A stretch of 64,000 bases of DNA from Bordetella genomosp. 2 (GTDB lineage: Bacteria > Pseudomonadota > Gammaproteobacteria > Burkholderiales > Burkholderiaceae_B). Shown here piece after piece: positions 44,739 through 54,770 of the stretch (its first letter is position 1; every line of letters begins with the position of its first letter). The DNA lies in the NCBI RefSeq assembly GCF_002261345.1, contig NZ_NEVT01000008.1, forward strand, positions 434,001 through 498,000, given 5' to 3'. A program made the translations under genes and the position numbers. A model generated the notes under the pieces. That model saw only the letters and a list, made by a program, of their open reading frames with translations, made no database searches and was not told where the DNA came from.

Positions 44739-46421
44739 TTAGGCCAGATCGGCGGCCGCCAGGCGGCCGCCGCGCAACCGCAGGCAGCGGTCCACCGTGC
44801 CGGGCGGCAGGCTGGCGTGCGTGACCAGGATCACGGTGCGGCCGCGCGCCGCGCCGGCCAGGTCGCGGAAGAACGCCTCCTGCGTGGCCATGTCCAGGCC
44901 CGCGGTCGGCTCGTCCAGGGCCAGGACCGGCGCAGGCGACAACAGGGCGCGCGCCAGGCACAGGCGGCGCGCCTGGCCGGCCGACAAGCTGGCGCCCGTC
45001 TCGCCGACCCAGGTATCCAGCCCGTCCGGCAGGCTGCGCACGAATTCGCCCAGGCGCGCCGCGTCCAGGGCCGACCACAAGGCGGCATCGGCGGCGCCGG
45101 GCGCGCCGATCAGCAGGTTGGTGCGCAGCGTGCCGAGGAAAACCGGCGCATCCTGGCTCAGCCATGCCACGCGCCGATGCAGTTCGGCCTGGGCGGCGTG
45201 GCGCACGTCCACGCCGCCGAAGCTCACTCGACCGGATCGGGGGTCTTCGAGCCGCAACAGGAGCTGCAACAGCGTGGACTTGCCGGCCCCGCTGGGGCCG
45301 ATGATCGCGACGCGTTCCCCCGGGGCGATGCGCAGATCGATCCCGTCGAGCACCGCCGGCCCGGCCTGCCCGTCGGCGGCCGGATAAGCGAAATGGACCT
45401 GCTGGAACTCGACCGCCCCGCTGATCGGCAAGGCTTGCGGCGCGGCGGGGTCGCGCTGGTCGGGCGACTGTTGCATGACCGCCCCGATGCGCCCGGCGGC
45501 GGCCACCGCGCCGCCCAGCCGCGCGGCGCCGCGCATCAGCGGCCCGGCCACCTCGAACAGGCCGAGCACGGCCAGCAGCAGGCCGGCCAGCAGCGGGCCG
45601 CCGAGCTCGCCGCGCGCCAGCGCGTCGAGCCCGAACCACAGGACCGCCACCACACAACCGCCGGCGGCGACCTGCAACAGCCACAGGCCGGCCGCGGCCG
45701 TGCGGGCCTGCGCGTCGCGCGCCCGGGCCGCCGCGGCGCACTGGCCGGCGAAGCGCGCGCGAGCCTGGCCGGCGGCATGCAGGACGACCAGGTCGGCGTG
45801 GCCTTGCACGGCTTCCAGGGTGGCGGCGCGCAGGGCGGCCAGGCTTTCCTGGGCGGCACGGCCCGGCCGGCGCGCGGCCAGGGCCAGCCAGGCCGGGATC
45901 GCCAGGGTGACGATGCCCATGGCCAGCGCGAGGATCGCGCCCGCGACGGGCAGCCGGTACCCGAGCACGCCGGCCAGCAATGCGCCGGCGGCGGCGGCGG
46001 TCGCAACGGGCGCCAGTACATGGAGGAAGACCGTGTCCAGCGCATCGACATCGCCGGTCAGCCGGGCCACCAGGTCGCCGCCGCGATACCGCGCCAGTTG
46101 CCGCGGCGTCAGGCGCACCAGGGCGTCGAACACCCGCGTGCGCAGGTCGGTCAGCAGGCGCAGCGTGGCGGCATGGCCGACCAGCCGCTCGGCATAGCGC
46201 GAGGCGATGCGCACGAACGACAGCAGTCGCACCAGGGCCGACGGCACGAAGAGATTGAATGCCGTGCCGGCGCCGGCCAGCGCGGCGGCGCTGAGGAACC
46301 AGCCCGATACGCCCAGCAGGCCGACGCCGGCGGCGATGGTAAGCAAGGCCAGCGCGAGGGCCGCCAGCAGGCCGCGCCAGCGGCGGCGATACAGCGGCAG
46401 CAGCAGGCGCAGCGACCTCAT
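44739..46421 (-). CDS. cydC: Thiol exporter/cytochrome bd assembly ABC protein CydC
   Basis: A 560-residue half-type ABC exporter: six hydrophobic helices (about 15-310) followed by the ATPase with Walker [12 protein letters not shown], signature LSAGQARRL (a variant of LSGGQ) and Walker [13 protein letters not shown]. CydDC exports cysteine and glutathione to the periplasm and is needed for heme insertion in cytochrome bd. The start ATG overlaps the cydD stop by 4 bases (ATGA at 46421-46418). The longer upstream frame is antisense-free shadow of cydD and was rejected. Confidence 0.92.
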   Translation of the reverse strand: MRSLRLLLPLYRRRWRGLLAALALALLTIAAGVGLLGVSGWFLSAAALAGAGTAFNLFVPSALVRLLSFVRIASRYAERLVGHAATLRLLTDLRTRVFDALVRLTPRQLARYRGGDLVARLTGDVDALDTVFLHVLAPVATAAAAGALLAGVLGYRLPVAGAILALAMGIVTLAIPAWLALAARRPGRAAQESLAALRAATLEAVQGHADLVVLHAAGQARARFAGQCAAAARARDAQARTAAAGLWLLQVAAGGCVVAVLWFGLDALARGELGGPLLAGLLLAVLGLFEVAGPLMRGAARLGGAVAAAGRIGAVMQQSPDQRDPAAPQALPISGAVEFQQVHFAYPAADGQAGPAVLDGIDLRIAPGERVAIIGPSGAGKSTLLQLLLRLEDPRSGRVSFGGVDVRHAAQAELHRRVAWLSQDAPVFLGTLRTNLLIGAPGAADAALWSALDAARLGEFVRSLPDGLDTWVGETGASLSAGQARRLCLARALLSPAPVLALDEPTAGLDMATQEAFFRDLAGAARGRTVILVTHASLPPGTVDRCLRLRGGRLAAADLA

Positions 46422-48157
46422 GCGGGCTCCAGCGTGCCGCGCGCCAGGCGCACGACGCGCGGCAGGCGCGCCGCCACGGCGGGCGCATGGGTTGCCAGCA
46501 GCAAGGTGCGGCCGCGGGCAAAGGACAGGATTTCGTCCAGCACCTGCACCTGGGTGACATCGTCCAGGTGGGCCGTGGGCTCGTCCAGCAGGATCAGCCC
46601 AGGGTCGCGCAGGAACAGCCGCGCCAGGGCGACCCGCTGCATCTGCCCGCCGGACAGGCCGTGGCCGCCCTCGCCCAACTGCGTCTGCAGTCCGGCCGGC
46701 ATGGCCTGCGTGAAGGCCAGCACATGGGCGCGGCGGGCGGCCTCGCGCACTTGTCCATCGGTGGCATCGGGGCGCCCCAGGCGGATGTTGGCGGCAATGC
46801 TGCCGGCGAACAGGTAAGGCCGCTGCCCGATCAGGGCCACGCGGGCGCGCAATGCCGCCTCGTCCCAGTCCGCCAGCGGCCGGCCGTCGATACGGATCTC
46901 GCCGGCGCAGGGCCGCAGCCGGCACAAGGCTTCGAGCAACGTGGTCTTGCCCGCGCCGCTGGCGCCCATCAGCGCCATATGGGCGCCAGCCGGCAGGTCG
47001 AGCCGCGCTGCGTCGAGCACCGGGACGGGCCGTCCGGCGACCGGCACGGTCAGGCCGCGCGCCTGCAACGCGGCCGCCCCGGACCCGGCCGGCACGGGCG
47101 CCTGGGACGGCTGGCGCGGCGCGGCCGCCTCGGGCAGCCCGTCGAAGACCTGGGCGATCTGCGCCACCGCCGCGCGGGCGGCGGCCCGGTCGTGGTAATG
47201 GGCGGCGAACTGGCGCAGCGGCGCATAGACTTCCGGCGCCATCAGCAGGCAGAAGAACCCGGTCTGCAGGGTCAGCGGCGTAGCGCGCAGGTCGAGAAAC
47301 CCCAGGTAGGTAAGGCCGAAATACACGGCGATACCCGCCACGCCGAGCGCCGCGAAAAACTCGAGCACGGCCGATGACAGGAAGGCGATGCGCAGCACGG
47401 CCATCGTGCGCCGCCGCAGGGCCTCGCTGGCCGCGGCCACGGCCTGCCCCTCGGCCTCGGCGCGGCCATACAGTTTCAGGGTGACCAGGCCGCGCAGCCG
47501 GTCGGCGAAAAAGCCCGACAGCCGGGCGAAGGCGCGCAAATGGCGGCGGCTGGCCGCCTCGGCGCCCCACCCCACCAACGCCATGAACAGCGGGATCAGC
47601 GGCGCGGTGACCAGCAGCAGCACCCCCGCCACCAGGTCGAATGGCAGCAACGCCACGGCAAACGCCGGCGGCAGTACCGCCGCCGCGATCACGGCCGGCA
47701 GGTAGCGGGAGAAAAAACCGTCGAGCGCATCGACCTGGTCGACCACTGCGCTGGCCAGCTCACCCGAAACGCGCGTGCGCGACCAGGCGGGACCCTGCGC
47801 GAGCAGGCGCTCGAACAGGGCCAGCCGGACCGACTGCTTGATGCGCTCGGCGGCGCGCGCGCTGGCGCGCTCGGCCAGCCAGGCCAGCCCGGCGCGGGCC
47901 AGCATCAGCCCGGCGATCACGCCGATGGCGCCGGCCAGTTCGGCGCGCGGCGCCTGTCCCGCAATGGCGGCGTCGAGCAGGCGCGCCAGCCACCAGGCCT
48001 GCAGCAGCAACAACACGCCGCCGGCCAGGGGCGCCGCCGCGGCCAGGCCGAGCGGCCCGCGCACGGTGCGCGCCTGCGCCGCCAGCCAGCGCGCGTGTTC
48101 GGGCGACGACGGGCGCGACGCGGCGGGGTCGCGCTCCAGGCCCGCGATACCGCTCAC
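46418..48157 (-). CDS. cydD: Thiol exporter/cytochrome bd assembly ABC protein CydD
   Basis: A 579-residue ABC exporter with membrane part (GGVLLLLQAWWLARLLD to about 330; LLPFDLVAGVLLLVTAPLIPLFMALVG shortened) and ATPase with Walker A GASGAGKTTLL, signature LSGGQMQRVALARL and Walker B ILLDEPTAHLD. It forms the heterodimer with CydC. The start is a GTG at 48157 that overlaps the cydX stop (GTGA), so translation is coupled to cydX. Motifs are all intact. Confidence 0.93.
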   Translation of the reverse strand: MSGIAGLERDPAASRPSSPEHARWLAAQARTVRGPLGLAAAAPLAGGVLLLLQAWWLARLLDAAIAGQAPRAELAGAIGVIAGLMLARAGLAWLAERASARAAERIKQSVRLALFERLLAQGPAWSRTRVSGELASAVVDQVDALDGFFSRYLPAVIAAAVLPPAFAVALLPFDLVAGVLLLVTAPLIPLFMALVGWGAEAASRRHLRAFARLSGFFADRLRGLVTLKLYGRAEAEGQAVAAASEALRRRTMAVLRIAFLSSAVLEFFAALGVAGIAVYFGLTYLGFLDLRATPLTLQTGFFCLLMAPEVYAPLRQFAAHYHDRAAARAAVAQIAQVFDGLPEAAAPRQPSQAPVPAGSGAAALQARGLTVPVAGRPVPVLDAARLDLPAGAHMALMGASGAGKTTLLEALCRLRPCAGEIRIDGRPLADWDEAALRARVALIGQRPYLFAGSIAANIRLGRPDATDGQVREAARRAHVLAFTQAMPAGLQTQLGEGGHGLSGGQMQRVALARLFLRDPGLILLDEPTAHLDDVTQVQVLDEILSFARGRTLLLATHAPAVAARLPRVVRLARGTLEPA

Positions 48158-48279
48158 GCGTCGCCGGAGGGCTTGGCCGGGTCGTGTTCAGCGCCTTCGC
48201 GCAGTTCGAACCACATGGCATTCAGGATGGCGAACGCGCAGGCCAGGCTCAAGCCGAGAATCCACGAGAAATACCACAT
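48154..48279 (-). CDS. cydX: Cytochrome bd small subunit CydX
   Basis: A 41-residue protein encoded between cydB and cydD. It begins MWYFSWILGLSLACAFAI and continues NAMWFELRE, the hallmark CydX/YbgT pattern: a single membrane helix with a conserved Trp-Tyr start and a Glu facing the heme. It stabilises the heme environment of the bd oxidase. The tail is short, polar and Pro/Asp-rich. The start lies 9 bases after the cydB stop and the TGA overlaps the cydD GTG. Confidence 0.93.
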   Translation of the reverse strand: MWYFSWILGLSLACAFAILNAMWFELREGAEHDPAKPSGDA

Positions 48280-48288
48280 GAGCGGCTC

Positions 48289-49443
48289 CTAGTAAGAATT
48301 GGGCGTGCCGCCCACCGATTCCTGCGTGACCTTGCCGCGCATCACGCGATAGACCCATGCGGTGTACACGGTGATGATGGGCAGGAAGAACAGCACGGCC
48401 AGCAGCATGATCCACAGCGTCAGCCGGCTGGACGAGGCGTCCCAGACGGTCAGGCCGAAACGCGGGTCGGTCGAGGACGGCATCAGGAACGGGAACAGCG
48501 CCAGCCCGACCGTGAGGATGACGCCGGCGATGGCCAGCGACGACACGATGAACGCCAGCCAGTTGGCCCGCAGCGTCAAGAGCAGCGCCACCAGCAGCGC
48601 GCCGCCCACGCCCAGCGCGGGCGCGATCCAGGCCAGCGGCCATTTCTCGAAATTGGCCATCCAGCCGCCGGGCTGCGCCGTCACCGCCTTGAGCAGCGGG
48701 TCGGAGGCCGCCATGGCGTTGGCCGGGCCGCTCAGGACATGGCCATCGATGCCGCCGGCCACCCAGACCCCGCCCGCCACGAACAGCGCCGCGGTCAGGA
48801 TGGCGGCGACACGGCCGGCCTGCCGCGCGCGCTCGGCGACGGCGCCGTCGGTGCGCCAGGCCAGCACGATGGCGCCGTGCATGACCAGCATGGCCAGGCT
48901 CAGCAGGCCGGCCAGCAGCGCGAACGGGCTGAACAACTGGTAGAAGTGGCCGTGGTACACCGGCCGCAGCATGGCGCCGTCGAAACCGAACGGCACGCCG
49001 ACGACCAGGTTGCCCATTGCCACGCCGAACACCAGCGAAGTCACCACGCCCGACGCGCACAGGACGTTGTCCCAGGTCTGGCGCCAGCGCGTGCCTTCCA
49101 TCTTGCTGCGGTACTTGAATCCCACCGGCCGCACGATCAGCGCCACCAGGGCCAGCATCATGGCCAGGTAGAAGCCCGAGAACGAGGCCGCATACAGCAG
49201 CGGCCAGGCCGCGAAGATGGCGCCCCCCGCGGTGATGAGCCAGACCTGGTTGCCTTCCCAGACGGGGCCCACCACGTTGATCACCACGCGCCGCTCGATG
49301 TCGGTGCGCGCCACCACGGGCAGCAGCGCCGCCACGCCCAGGTCGAAGCCGTCCATGACCGCGAAACCGATCAGCAGCAGGCCCAGCAATACCCACCAGA
49401 TGACCCGCAAGGTCGCGTAGTCGAAAGGAATGAGACTGTCCAT
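48289..49443 (-). CDS. cydB: Cytochrome bd ubiquinol oxidase subunit II
   Basis: A 384-residue membrane protein with eight to nine helices. Family segments include LRVIWWVLLGLLLIGFAVMDGFDLGVAALLP (parts) with the conserved GFDLG, VVGPVWEGNQVWLI and SAGG-type TAGGAIFAAWP. It forms the CydAB core that reduces O2 with quinol without pumping protons, giving oxygen affinity and resistance to cyanide, sulfide and NO. The gene lies 15 bases downstream of cydA and 9 bases upstream of cydX. Confidence 0.96.
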   Translation of the reverse strand: MDSLIPFDYATLRVIWWVLLGLLLIGFAVMDGFDLGVAALLPVVARTDIERRVVINVVGPVWEGNQVWLITAGGAIFAAWPLLYAASFSGFYLAMMLALVALIVRPVGFKYRSKMEGTRWRQTWDNVLCASGVVTSLVFGVAMGNLVVGVPFGFDGAMLRPVYHGHFYQLFSPFALLAGLLSLAMLVMHGAIVLAWRTDGAVAERARQAGRVAAILTAALFVAGGVWVAGGIDGHVLSGPANAMAASDPLLKAVTAQPGGWMANFEKWPLAWIAPALGVGGALLVALLLTLRANWLAFIVSSLAIAGVILTVGLALFPFLMPSSTDPRFGLTVWDASSSRLTLWIMLLAVLFFLPIITVYTAWVYRVMRGKVTQESVGGTPNSY

Positions 49444-49458
49444 TTGCGAGCTCCGTGG

Positions 49459-51036
49459 TCAGGCGGCGTCGATGGCCGCGATGGCGGGGTCGGCCGACGC
49501 CCCGGCAGAGACGGGCTTGTCCGGCTTCGGGCCGGCCTTGATGGCGTGCAGCATGACCTTCACGCCGATGACCAGCAACACCGTGTACAGCACCAGGAAG
49601 ATAGTCAGGCTGATCAGCAGGTCGCTCATGGAGAGGCCCGAGGCCGCGTAGTAGGTGGGCAGCACGCCCTCGATCACCCACGGCTGGCGGCCGTACTCCG
49701 CCACGAACCAGCCGGACTCGATGGCGACCCATGGCAAGGGCAGGCTCCAGAGCGCCACCTTGAGCAGGGCCGGCCGGCTGTCGAGCCTGCCGCGCGAGGC
49801 GAGCCAGAAGGCCACGCCGAAGAACAGGATCAGGTACAGCCCCACCGCGACCATGATGCGGAAGGCCCAGAACAGCGGCGCCACGTTCGGGATGGTGTCG
49901 AGCGCCGCCTGCTGGATATCGGCCTCGGTGACCTTGGAGAGGTCCGGCTGGTGGCGCTTGACCAGCAGCGCATAGCCCAGGTCGGGCCACAGCCGGTCGA
50001 GCGTCATGCGGGCTTCGGTGTCATTGGGGTTGGCGCGGATGCGCTCCATTGCCGCGTAGGCCTGCAGGCCCTCGCGGATGCGGAACTCGGCGCGCTTGAC
50101 CAGGTCGTCGATGCCCAGCAGCGGCGTGGTGAGCGAGCGCGTGCCGATGATGCCCATGACGTAGGGAATCTCGATCGCGAAGTCGTTCTTGCGCTCGGCC
50201 TGGTTGGGAATGGCGAACAGGTTGAAGCTGGCCGGCGCGGGCTCGGTATGCCACATGGCCTCCATGGCCGCGATCTTCATCTTCTGGTGCTCGGTGGTCA
50301 GGTAGCCGCTTTCGTCGCCCAGCACCACTACGGACAGCGCCGAGGCCAGCCCGAAGCTGGCGGCCACCGCCATGGAGCGCTTGGCCAGGTCGACGTGGCG
50401 CCGCCGCAGCAGGTACCAGGCGCTGATCGACATGACGAACATGGCGCCGGCCACATAGCCGGCGCTGACCGTATGCACGAACTTGGCCTGCGCCACGGGG
50501 TTGAAGATGACCGCGGCGAAATCGGTCATCTCCATGCGCATGGTGTCGGGGTTGAACACCGCGCCCACCGGGTTCTGCATCCAGCCGTTGGCGATCAGGA
50601 TCCACAGCGCCGAGAAGTTGGTGCCGAACGCGACCAGCCAGGTCACGATGAGGTGGCCGACCTTGGACAGGCGGTTCCAGCCGAAGAAGAACAGGCCGAC
50701 AAAGGTGGCTTCCAGAAAGAAGGCCATCAGGCCTTCCAGCGCCAGGGGCGCGCCGAAGACGTCGCCGACGTAGTGGCTGTAGTACGACCAGTTCATGCCG
50801 AACTGGAATTCCATCACCACGCCGGTGGCCACGCCCAGCGCGAAGTTGATGCCGAACAGCGTGCCCCAGAACATGGTCATGCGGCGCCAGATGTCGCGGC
50901 CGGTCATGACGTACACGCTTTCCATGATGGCCAGTATGAAGGACAGGCCCAGCGTGAGCGGCACGAAGATGAAGTGGTACATGGCTGTCGCGGCGAACTG
51001 GAAGCGCGACAGATTGACGACGTCGAGATCGATCAT
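49459..51036 (-). CDS. cydA: Cytochrome bd ubiquinol oxidase subunit I
   Basis: A 525-residue catalytic subunit. His21 in AMYHFIFVPLTLG ligates heme b595 (His19 in E. coli), and the quinol-binding Q-loop motif GRQPW lies in AEYGRQPWVIEG. Length is as in E. coli CydA (522). ATG 51036 was chosen because it has GGGAG 8 bases upstream, a ribosome binding site that begins directly after the stop codon of a cysteine-rich leader ORF; ATGs further upstream look non-coding. It is the first structural gene of cydABX-DC. Confidence 0.96.
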   Translation of the reverse strand: MIDLDVVNLSRFQFAATAMYHFIFVPLTLGLSFILAIMESVYVMTGRDIWRRMTMFWGTLFGINFALGVATGVVMEFQFGMNWSYYSHYVGDVFGAPLALEGLMAFFLEATFVGLFFFGWNRLSKVGHLIVTWLVAFGTNFSALWILIANGWMQNPVGAVFNPDTMRMEMTDFAAVIFNPVAQAKFVHTVSAGYVAGAMFVMSISAWYLLRRRHVDLAKRSMAVAASFGLASALSVVVLGDESGYLTTEHQKMKIAAMEAMWHTEPAPASFNLFAIPNQAERKNDFAIEIPYVMGIIGTRSLTTPLLGIDDLVKRAEFRIREGLQAYAAMERIRANPNDTEARMTLDRLWPDLGYALLVKRHQPDLSKVTEADIQQAALDTIPNVAPLFWAFRIMVAVGLYLILFFGVAFWLASRGRLDSRPALLKVALWSLPLPWVAIESGWFVAEYGRQPWVIEGVLPTYYAASGLSMSDLLISLTIFLVLYTVLLVIGVKVMLHAIKAGPKPDKPVSAGASADPAIAAIDAA

Positions 51037-51046
51037 GGACAGCTCC

Positions 51047-51133
51047 CTAGCAGACAGCAAACCACGAAGGCACGCACATGCCGAGGTCGATACGACAGCA
51101 GGCCCGCGATGCGGGACGCCGCGGCAAGTTCAT
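51047..51133 (-). CDS. Cysteine-rich leader peptide upstream of cydA
   Basis: A 28-codon ORF with a strong ribosome binding site (GAGGAG, 7 bases before ATG 51133). The peptide has four cysteines: Cys12-Cys13 in RACCRIDL, Cys20 in GMCVPSW and the last residue Cys28. The stop TAG at 51049-51047 is continuous with the cydA ribosome binding site (TAGGGAG). Cys-Cys-Arg-rich upstream ORFs are known from other bacteria as attenuation or translation-coupling leaders that sense cysteine or metal supply. Here the downstream operon ends in CydDC, a cysteine/glutathione exporter, which makes cysteine sensing a natural role. The function is inference; expression is not proven. Confidence 0.7.
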   Translation of the reverse strand: MNLPRRPASRACCRIDLGMCVPSWFAVC

Positions 51134-51162
51134 GGGGATACTCCTCGATTTGTGCCGCGGTG

Positions 51163-51708
51163 TCATTCCCGGCCCCGCAGCTTGCCGGCAAAATCCAACA
51201 CTTTTTGAACCTTGGTGCCCAGTTTCATCAGGCTTTGCAGCGTCTCGGGCGGCAGGCGGTGCACTTCGTCGAACCAGCCCGTGGACAATTCGATGAGCTC
51301 GAGCATTTCGCGCATGCGCTGCTGGGCATAGGCCTCGGAGGCGCCGGCGGGCGGCGCGAGCAGCGTGTCGCGCAACAGAGTGAGCGTGGGGTCGATTTCG
51401 CGCTTGCGCTTTTCTTCCATGAGGATGCGGAAGATTTCCCAGACATCCTTGGGCGACTCGAAATAGTCGCGCCGGTCGCCCACCTGGTGCACCAGCTTGA
51501 CCAGGCGCCACGACTGCAGCTCCTTGAGCCCCATGCTGACGTTGGAACGGGAAAAACCCAGGGCTTCGGCGATGTCGTCCGCGTGCAGCGGCTGCGGCGA
51601 CAGGAACAGCAGGGCGTAGATCTGCCCCACGGTGCGGTTGACCCCCCACCGGCTGCCCATTTCGCCAAAATGCAGGACGAAGCGTTCGGTCTGGGGGCTG
51701 AGCGTCAT
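51163..51708 (-). CDS. GbsR/MarR-type transcriptional regulator
   Basis: A 181-residue winged-helix regulator of the GbsR group: GRWGVNRTVGQIYALLFLSPQPLHADDIAEALGFSRSNVSMGLKELQSW at about 19-68 (core ALGFSRSNVSMGLKEL, preceded by SRWGVNRTVGQIYALL) and GDRRDYFESPKDVW in the wing. The C-terminal part is helical and probably dimerises. It lies 29 bases upstream of the leader ORF that precedes cydA, on the same strand, so it is the likely transcriptional regulator of the cyd genes; related regulators stand upstream of cydAB in other Burkholderiales. The effector is unknown. Confidence 0.88.
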   Translation of the reverse strand: MTLSPQTERFVLHFGEMGSRWGVNRTVGQIYALLFLSPQPLHADDIAEALGFSRSNVSMGLKELQSWRLVKLVHQVGDRRDYFESPKDVWEIFRILMEEKRKREIDPTLTLLRDTLLAPPAGASEAYAQQRMREMLELIELSTGWFDEVHRLPPETLQSLMKLGTKVQKVLDFAGKLRGRE

Positions 51709-51843
51709 AAAAATTCTGTTACTTCGATTTCAGTAATTCCTGAAATTATCGAACCAACAGAAAGAGAATGCAAGCTCGTTGCGAATTGGCAAAGCAGCGT
51801 CCAGGCGGGAAAGCTAGGCGGGCACGACTGGCCCGCCTGCGTT

Positions 51844-53058
51844 TTATGTGCGCACGGCTACCGTGGCAGCGACGCGCCCGGCTTTTTCGCGGGCCGCGTC
51901 CACGTCGGCCGCCACCGCCAGGGCTACGCCCATGCGGCGCTTCACGTAGGATTCCGGCTTGCCGAACAGCCGGATGTCCGTGCCGGGCTCGGCCAGGGCC
52001 TCGGCCACGTGGTGGAACGACACCCCGCGCGCATCCACCCCGCCGTAGATGACGGCGCTGGCGCCAGGCTGGCGCAGCGAGGTGTCGACCGGCAGGCCCA
52101 GCAGGGCGCGGGCGTGCAACTCGAATTCGCTCTGGACCTGGCTGATCATCGTGACCATGCCGGTATCGTGCGGGCGCGGGCTGACCTCCGAGAACCAGAC
52201 CTGGTCGCCCGCCACGAACAGCTCCACCCCGAATACGCCCAGCCCGCCGAGCTCGGTGGTGATGGCGCGGGCGATCTCGCGCGCGCGCTCGAGCGCCGCG
52301 GGGCGCATGGGATGCGGCTGCCAGCTCTCGACGTAGTCGCCGTCGACCTGGCGGTGGCCGATCGGGTCGCAGAAGTGGGTGTGCACCGTGCCGTCGGCCC
52401 CCCGCGCGCGCACCGTGAGCAGGGTGATCTCGTAGTCGAAGCGGATGAAGCCCTCGACGATGATGCGGCCCGCGCCCACCCGGCCGCCTTCCTGGGAATA
52501 GCGCCACGCGCCGGCGATGTCATCGGGCCCGTGGATGACCGACTGCCCCTTGCCGGAGGACGACATGACCGGCTTGACCACGCACGGGTAGCCGATGCCG
52601 CCGTCGATGGCCTGGCGCAGCTCGGCCTCGCTGTCGACGAAACGGTACGGCGAGACCGGCAGTTGCAGGGTCTCGGCGGCCAGGCGGCGGATGCCCTCGC
52701 GGTTCATGGTCAGCTGGGCGGCGCGCGCGGTCGGGGTGACGCGCACCGCGCCGGCCGCCTCGAGCTCGACCAGGACATCCGTGGCGATGGCCTCGATCTC
52801 GGGCACGACCACGGCGGGGCGCTCCTGCTCGATGATGCGGCGCAGGGCCGGCGCGTCGGTCATGGGGATGACGTGCGCGCGATGCGCCACCTGGTGGCCG
52901 GGCGCGTCGGCGTAGCGGTCGACCGCCACGACCTCGGCCCCCAGCCGCTGCAAGGCAATGATGACCTCCTTGCCGAGTTCGCCGGCGCCCAGCAGCATGA
53001 CGCGGGTAGCCGAGGCGGACAGGGGCGTGCCCAGCACGGGCGCGGGAAACGAAGACAT
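51844..53058 (-). CDS. purT: Formate-dependent GAR transformylase
   Basis: A 404-residue ATP-grasp enzyme. It has [23 protein letters not shown] (core [11 protein letters not shown]), [12 protein letters not shown], the ATP-binding [15 protein letters not shown], and the acid cluster GVFGVELFV and [14 protein letters not shown]. It makes formylglycinamide ribonucleotide from GAR, formate and ATP in purine synthesis, an alternative to PurN. ATG 53058 is preferred because the family starts a few residues before TRVMLLG. It is divergent from kdsD with a 104-base shared promoter region. Confidence 0.95.
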   Translation of the reverse strand: MSSFPAPVLGTPLSASATRVMLLGAGELGKEVIIALQRLGAEVVAVDRYADAPGHQVAHRAHVIPMTDAPALRRIIEQERPAVVVPEIEAIATDVLVELEAAGAVRVTPTARAAQLTMNREGIRRLAAETLQLPVSPYRFVDSEAELRQAIDGGIGYPCVVKPVMSSSGKGQSVIHGPDDIAGAWRYSQEGGRVGAGRIIVEGFIRFDYEITLLTVRARGADGTVHTHFCDPIGHRQVDGDYVESWQPHPMRPAALERAREIARAITTELGGLGVFGVELFVAGDQVWFSEVSPRPHDTGMVTMISQVQSEFELHARALLGLPVDTSLRQPGASAVIYGGVDARGVSFHHVAEALAEPGTDIRLFGKPESYVKRRMGVALAVAADVDAAREKAGRVAATVAVRT

Positions 53059-53162
53059 GATGTGACGGCCTGGAAAAAGAGTTGAAACCGGAAATTGCGC
53101 CGCCAGCATGCCATAGCCCCCCCGGCGCCAGCAACCTGCCATACTACGATTAAAATCCCGCC

Positions 53163-54152
53163 ATGACTGAGCATCCCCATTCTTCGTCCGAAGCCGCCCT
53201 CGACTCGGCGCGCCGCACCCTGCAGGTCGAGGCGCAAGCCATCCACGACCTGTCGGCCCGGCTGGACGACGGTTTCTCGCGCGTGGTCGACATGCTGCTG
53301 GCCTGCCGCGGCCGCGTGGTCGTCAGCGGCATCGGCAAGACCGGCCACATCGCCCGCAAGATCGCCGCCACCTTCGCCTCGACCGGCACGCCGGCGTTCT
53401 TCGTGCATGCCGCCGAGGCCATCCATGGCGACCTGGGCATGATCACCCGCGACGACGTGCTGATCGCGATCTCGCATTCCGGCTCCGGCCAGGAATTGCT
53501 GACGATCCTGCCGGTGGCGCGCCGCATGGGCGCCGGCCTGATCGCCATGACCGGCAACCCGTCTTCCGAGCTGGCGCGGCTGGCCGACCTGCACCTGGAC
53601 ACCAGCGTGGCGCAGGAGGCCTGCCCGCTCAACCTGGCGCCCACTGCCAGCACTACCGCCGCGCTGGCGCTGGGCGACGCGCTGGCCGTGGCCTGCCTGG
53701 AAGCGCGCGGCTTCGGCCCCGAGGACTTCGCCCGCTCGCACCCGGGCGGCACGCTGGGACGCCGGCTGCTGACCCACGTGCGCGACGTCATGCGCAAGGG
53801 CGCGGCGCTGCCCACGGTGGCCCAGGATTCCCCCCTGTTCCCTGCGCTGGAAGAGATGTCGGCCAAGGGCATGGGCATGACCATCGTGCTCGACGCCGCC
53901 GGCAAGCCGGCGGGCATCTTCACCGACGGCGACCTGCGCCGGCTGATCGAGCGCCATGGCGACATCCGCAACCTGACGGTGGCCCAGGGCATGACGCGCA
54001 TGCCGCGCAGCATCGGGCCGGATGCCCTGGCCGTCGAAGCGGCCCGCCAGATGGACGAACAGCGGCTCAGCCAGATGCTGGTGCTGGATGCCGACGGTTC
54101 GCTGCTGGGCGCCCTGCACATGCACGACCTGATGGCCGCCAAGGTGGTATGA
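53163..54152 (+). CDS. kdsD: Arabinose-5-phosphate isomerase
   Basis: A 329-residue KpsF/GutQ-type protein: SIS domain (about 45-180; [24 protein letters not shown] in part, [22 protein letters not shown]) followed by two CBS domains (about 210-329; [23 protein letters not shown] in part). It converts ribulose 5-phosphate to arabinose 5-phosphate, the first Kdo precursor. It is the first gene of the Kdo/Lpt cluster and overlaps kdsC by 4 bases (ATGA). Confidence 0.95.
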   Translation: MTEHPHSSSEAALDSARRTLQVEAQAIHDLSARLDDGFSRVVDMLLACRGRVVVSGIGKTGHIARKIAATFASTGTPAFFVHAAEAIHGDLGMITRDDVLIAISHSGSGQELLTILPVARRMGAGLIAMTGNPSSELARLADLHLDTSVAQEACPLNLAPTASTTAALALGDALAVACLEARGFGPEDFARSHPGGTLGRRLLTHVRDVMRKGAALPTVAQDSPLFPALEEMSAKGMGMTIVLDAAGKPAGIFTDGDLRRLIERHGDIRNLTVAQGMTRMPRSIGPDALAVEAARQMDEQRLSQMLVLDADGSLLGALHMHDLMAAKVV

Positions 54153-54757
54153 CCATGACAACCTCCCCCTCCGCCACCCATCCCGCCGAAGCCCTGGTGC
54201 TGGCCCGCATCGCGCCGGCCGTGCGCGAGCGCGCCGCCGCCGTGCGTCTGATGGTCTTCGACGTCGACGGCGTGCTCACCGACGGCAGCCTGTATTACGG
54301 CGAAAACGGCGAACTGTTCAAGCGCTTCCACGCGCTGGACGGCCACGGCCTGCGCCTGCTGATCGAGGGCGGCCTGAAGGTCGCCCTGGTCACCGGCCGC
54401 TCGGGCCCCATCGTGGACCGCCGCGCCGCCGAACTGGGCATCGCCGAAGTCCACCAGGGCGTGCGCGACAAGGCCGCCGCGCTGGCGGAACTCGCCCAGC
54501 GCAATGGCGTCGAACTGACACAGACCGGCTACATGGGCGACGACATCATCGACCTGCCCGCCATGCAGCGCGCCGGCTTCGCCGCCAGCGTCGCCAATGC
54601 GCCGGGCTATATCGCCCAGGCTGCGCACTGGGTCGCGTCGCAGCCGGGCGGCAGCGGCGCGGTCCGCGAATGCTGCGACCTGCTCCTGGCCGCGCAAGGC
54701 CGGCTGGGCGCCTTCATGATGGCGCCGGGCCTGCTGGGCCCCGGCGCCATCCAGTAA
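54149..54757 (+). CDS. kdsC: Kdo-8-phosphate phosphatase
   Basis: A 202-residue HAD phosphatase without a cap domain: nucleophile and general acid in MVFDVDGVLTDG (about 33-44), motif II VTGRSG, motif III/IV YMGDDIIDLPAM. It releases phosphate from Kdo-8-phosphate. The start at 54149 overlaps the kdsD stop; a second ATG three codons later is also possible. The C-terminus is longer than in E. coli KdsC, ending in a small Gly/Pro/Leu tail. It lies 13 bases before lptC. Confidence 0.94.
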   Translation: MTMTTSPSATHPAEALVLARIAPAVRERAAAVRLMVFDVDGVLTDGSLYYGENGELFKRFHALDGHGLRLLIEGGLKVALVTGRSGPIVDRRAAELGIAEVHQGVRDKAAALAELAQRNGVELTQTGYMGDDIIDLPAMQRAGFAASVANAPGYIAQAAHWVASQPGGSGAVRECCDLLLAAQGRLGAFMMAPGLLGPGAIQ

Positions 54758-54770
54758 CCGCCGCCACGGC

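Noticed and set aside
51037-51162. An FNR/Anr site upstream of cydA
   Set aside because: No TTGAT-N4-ATCAA-like sequence was found in the gap; only the leader ORF and its ribosome binding site are evident.
48184-53085. A 1633-codon open frame on the plus strand
   Set aside because: It runs antisense through cydB, cydA, the GbsR regulator and purT, and shows the same His/Gln/Arg-rich shadow composition.
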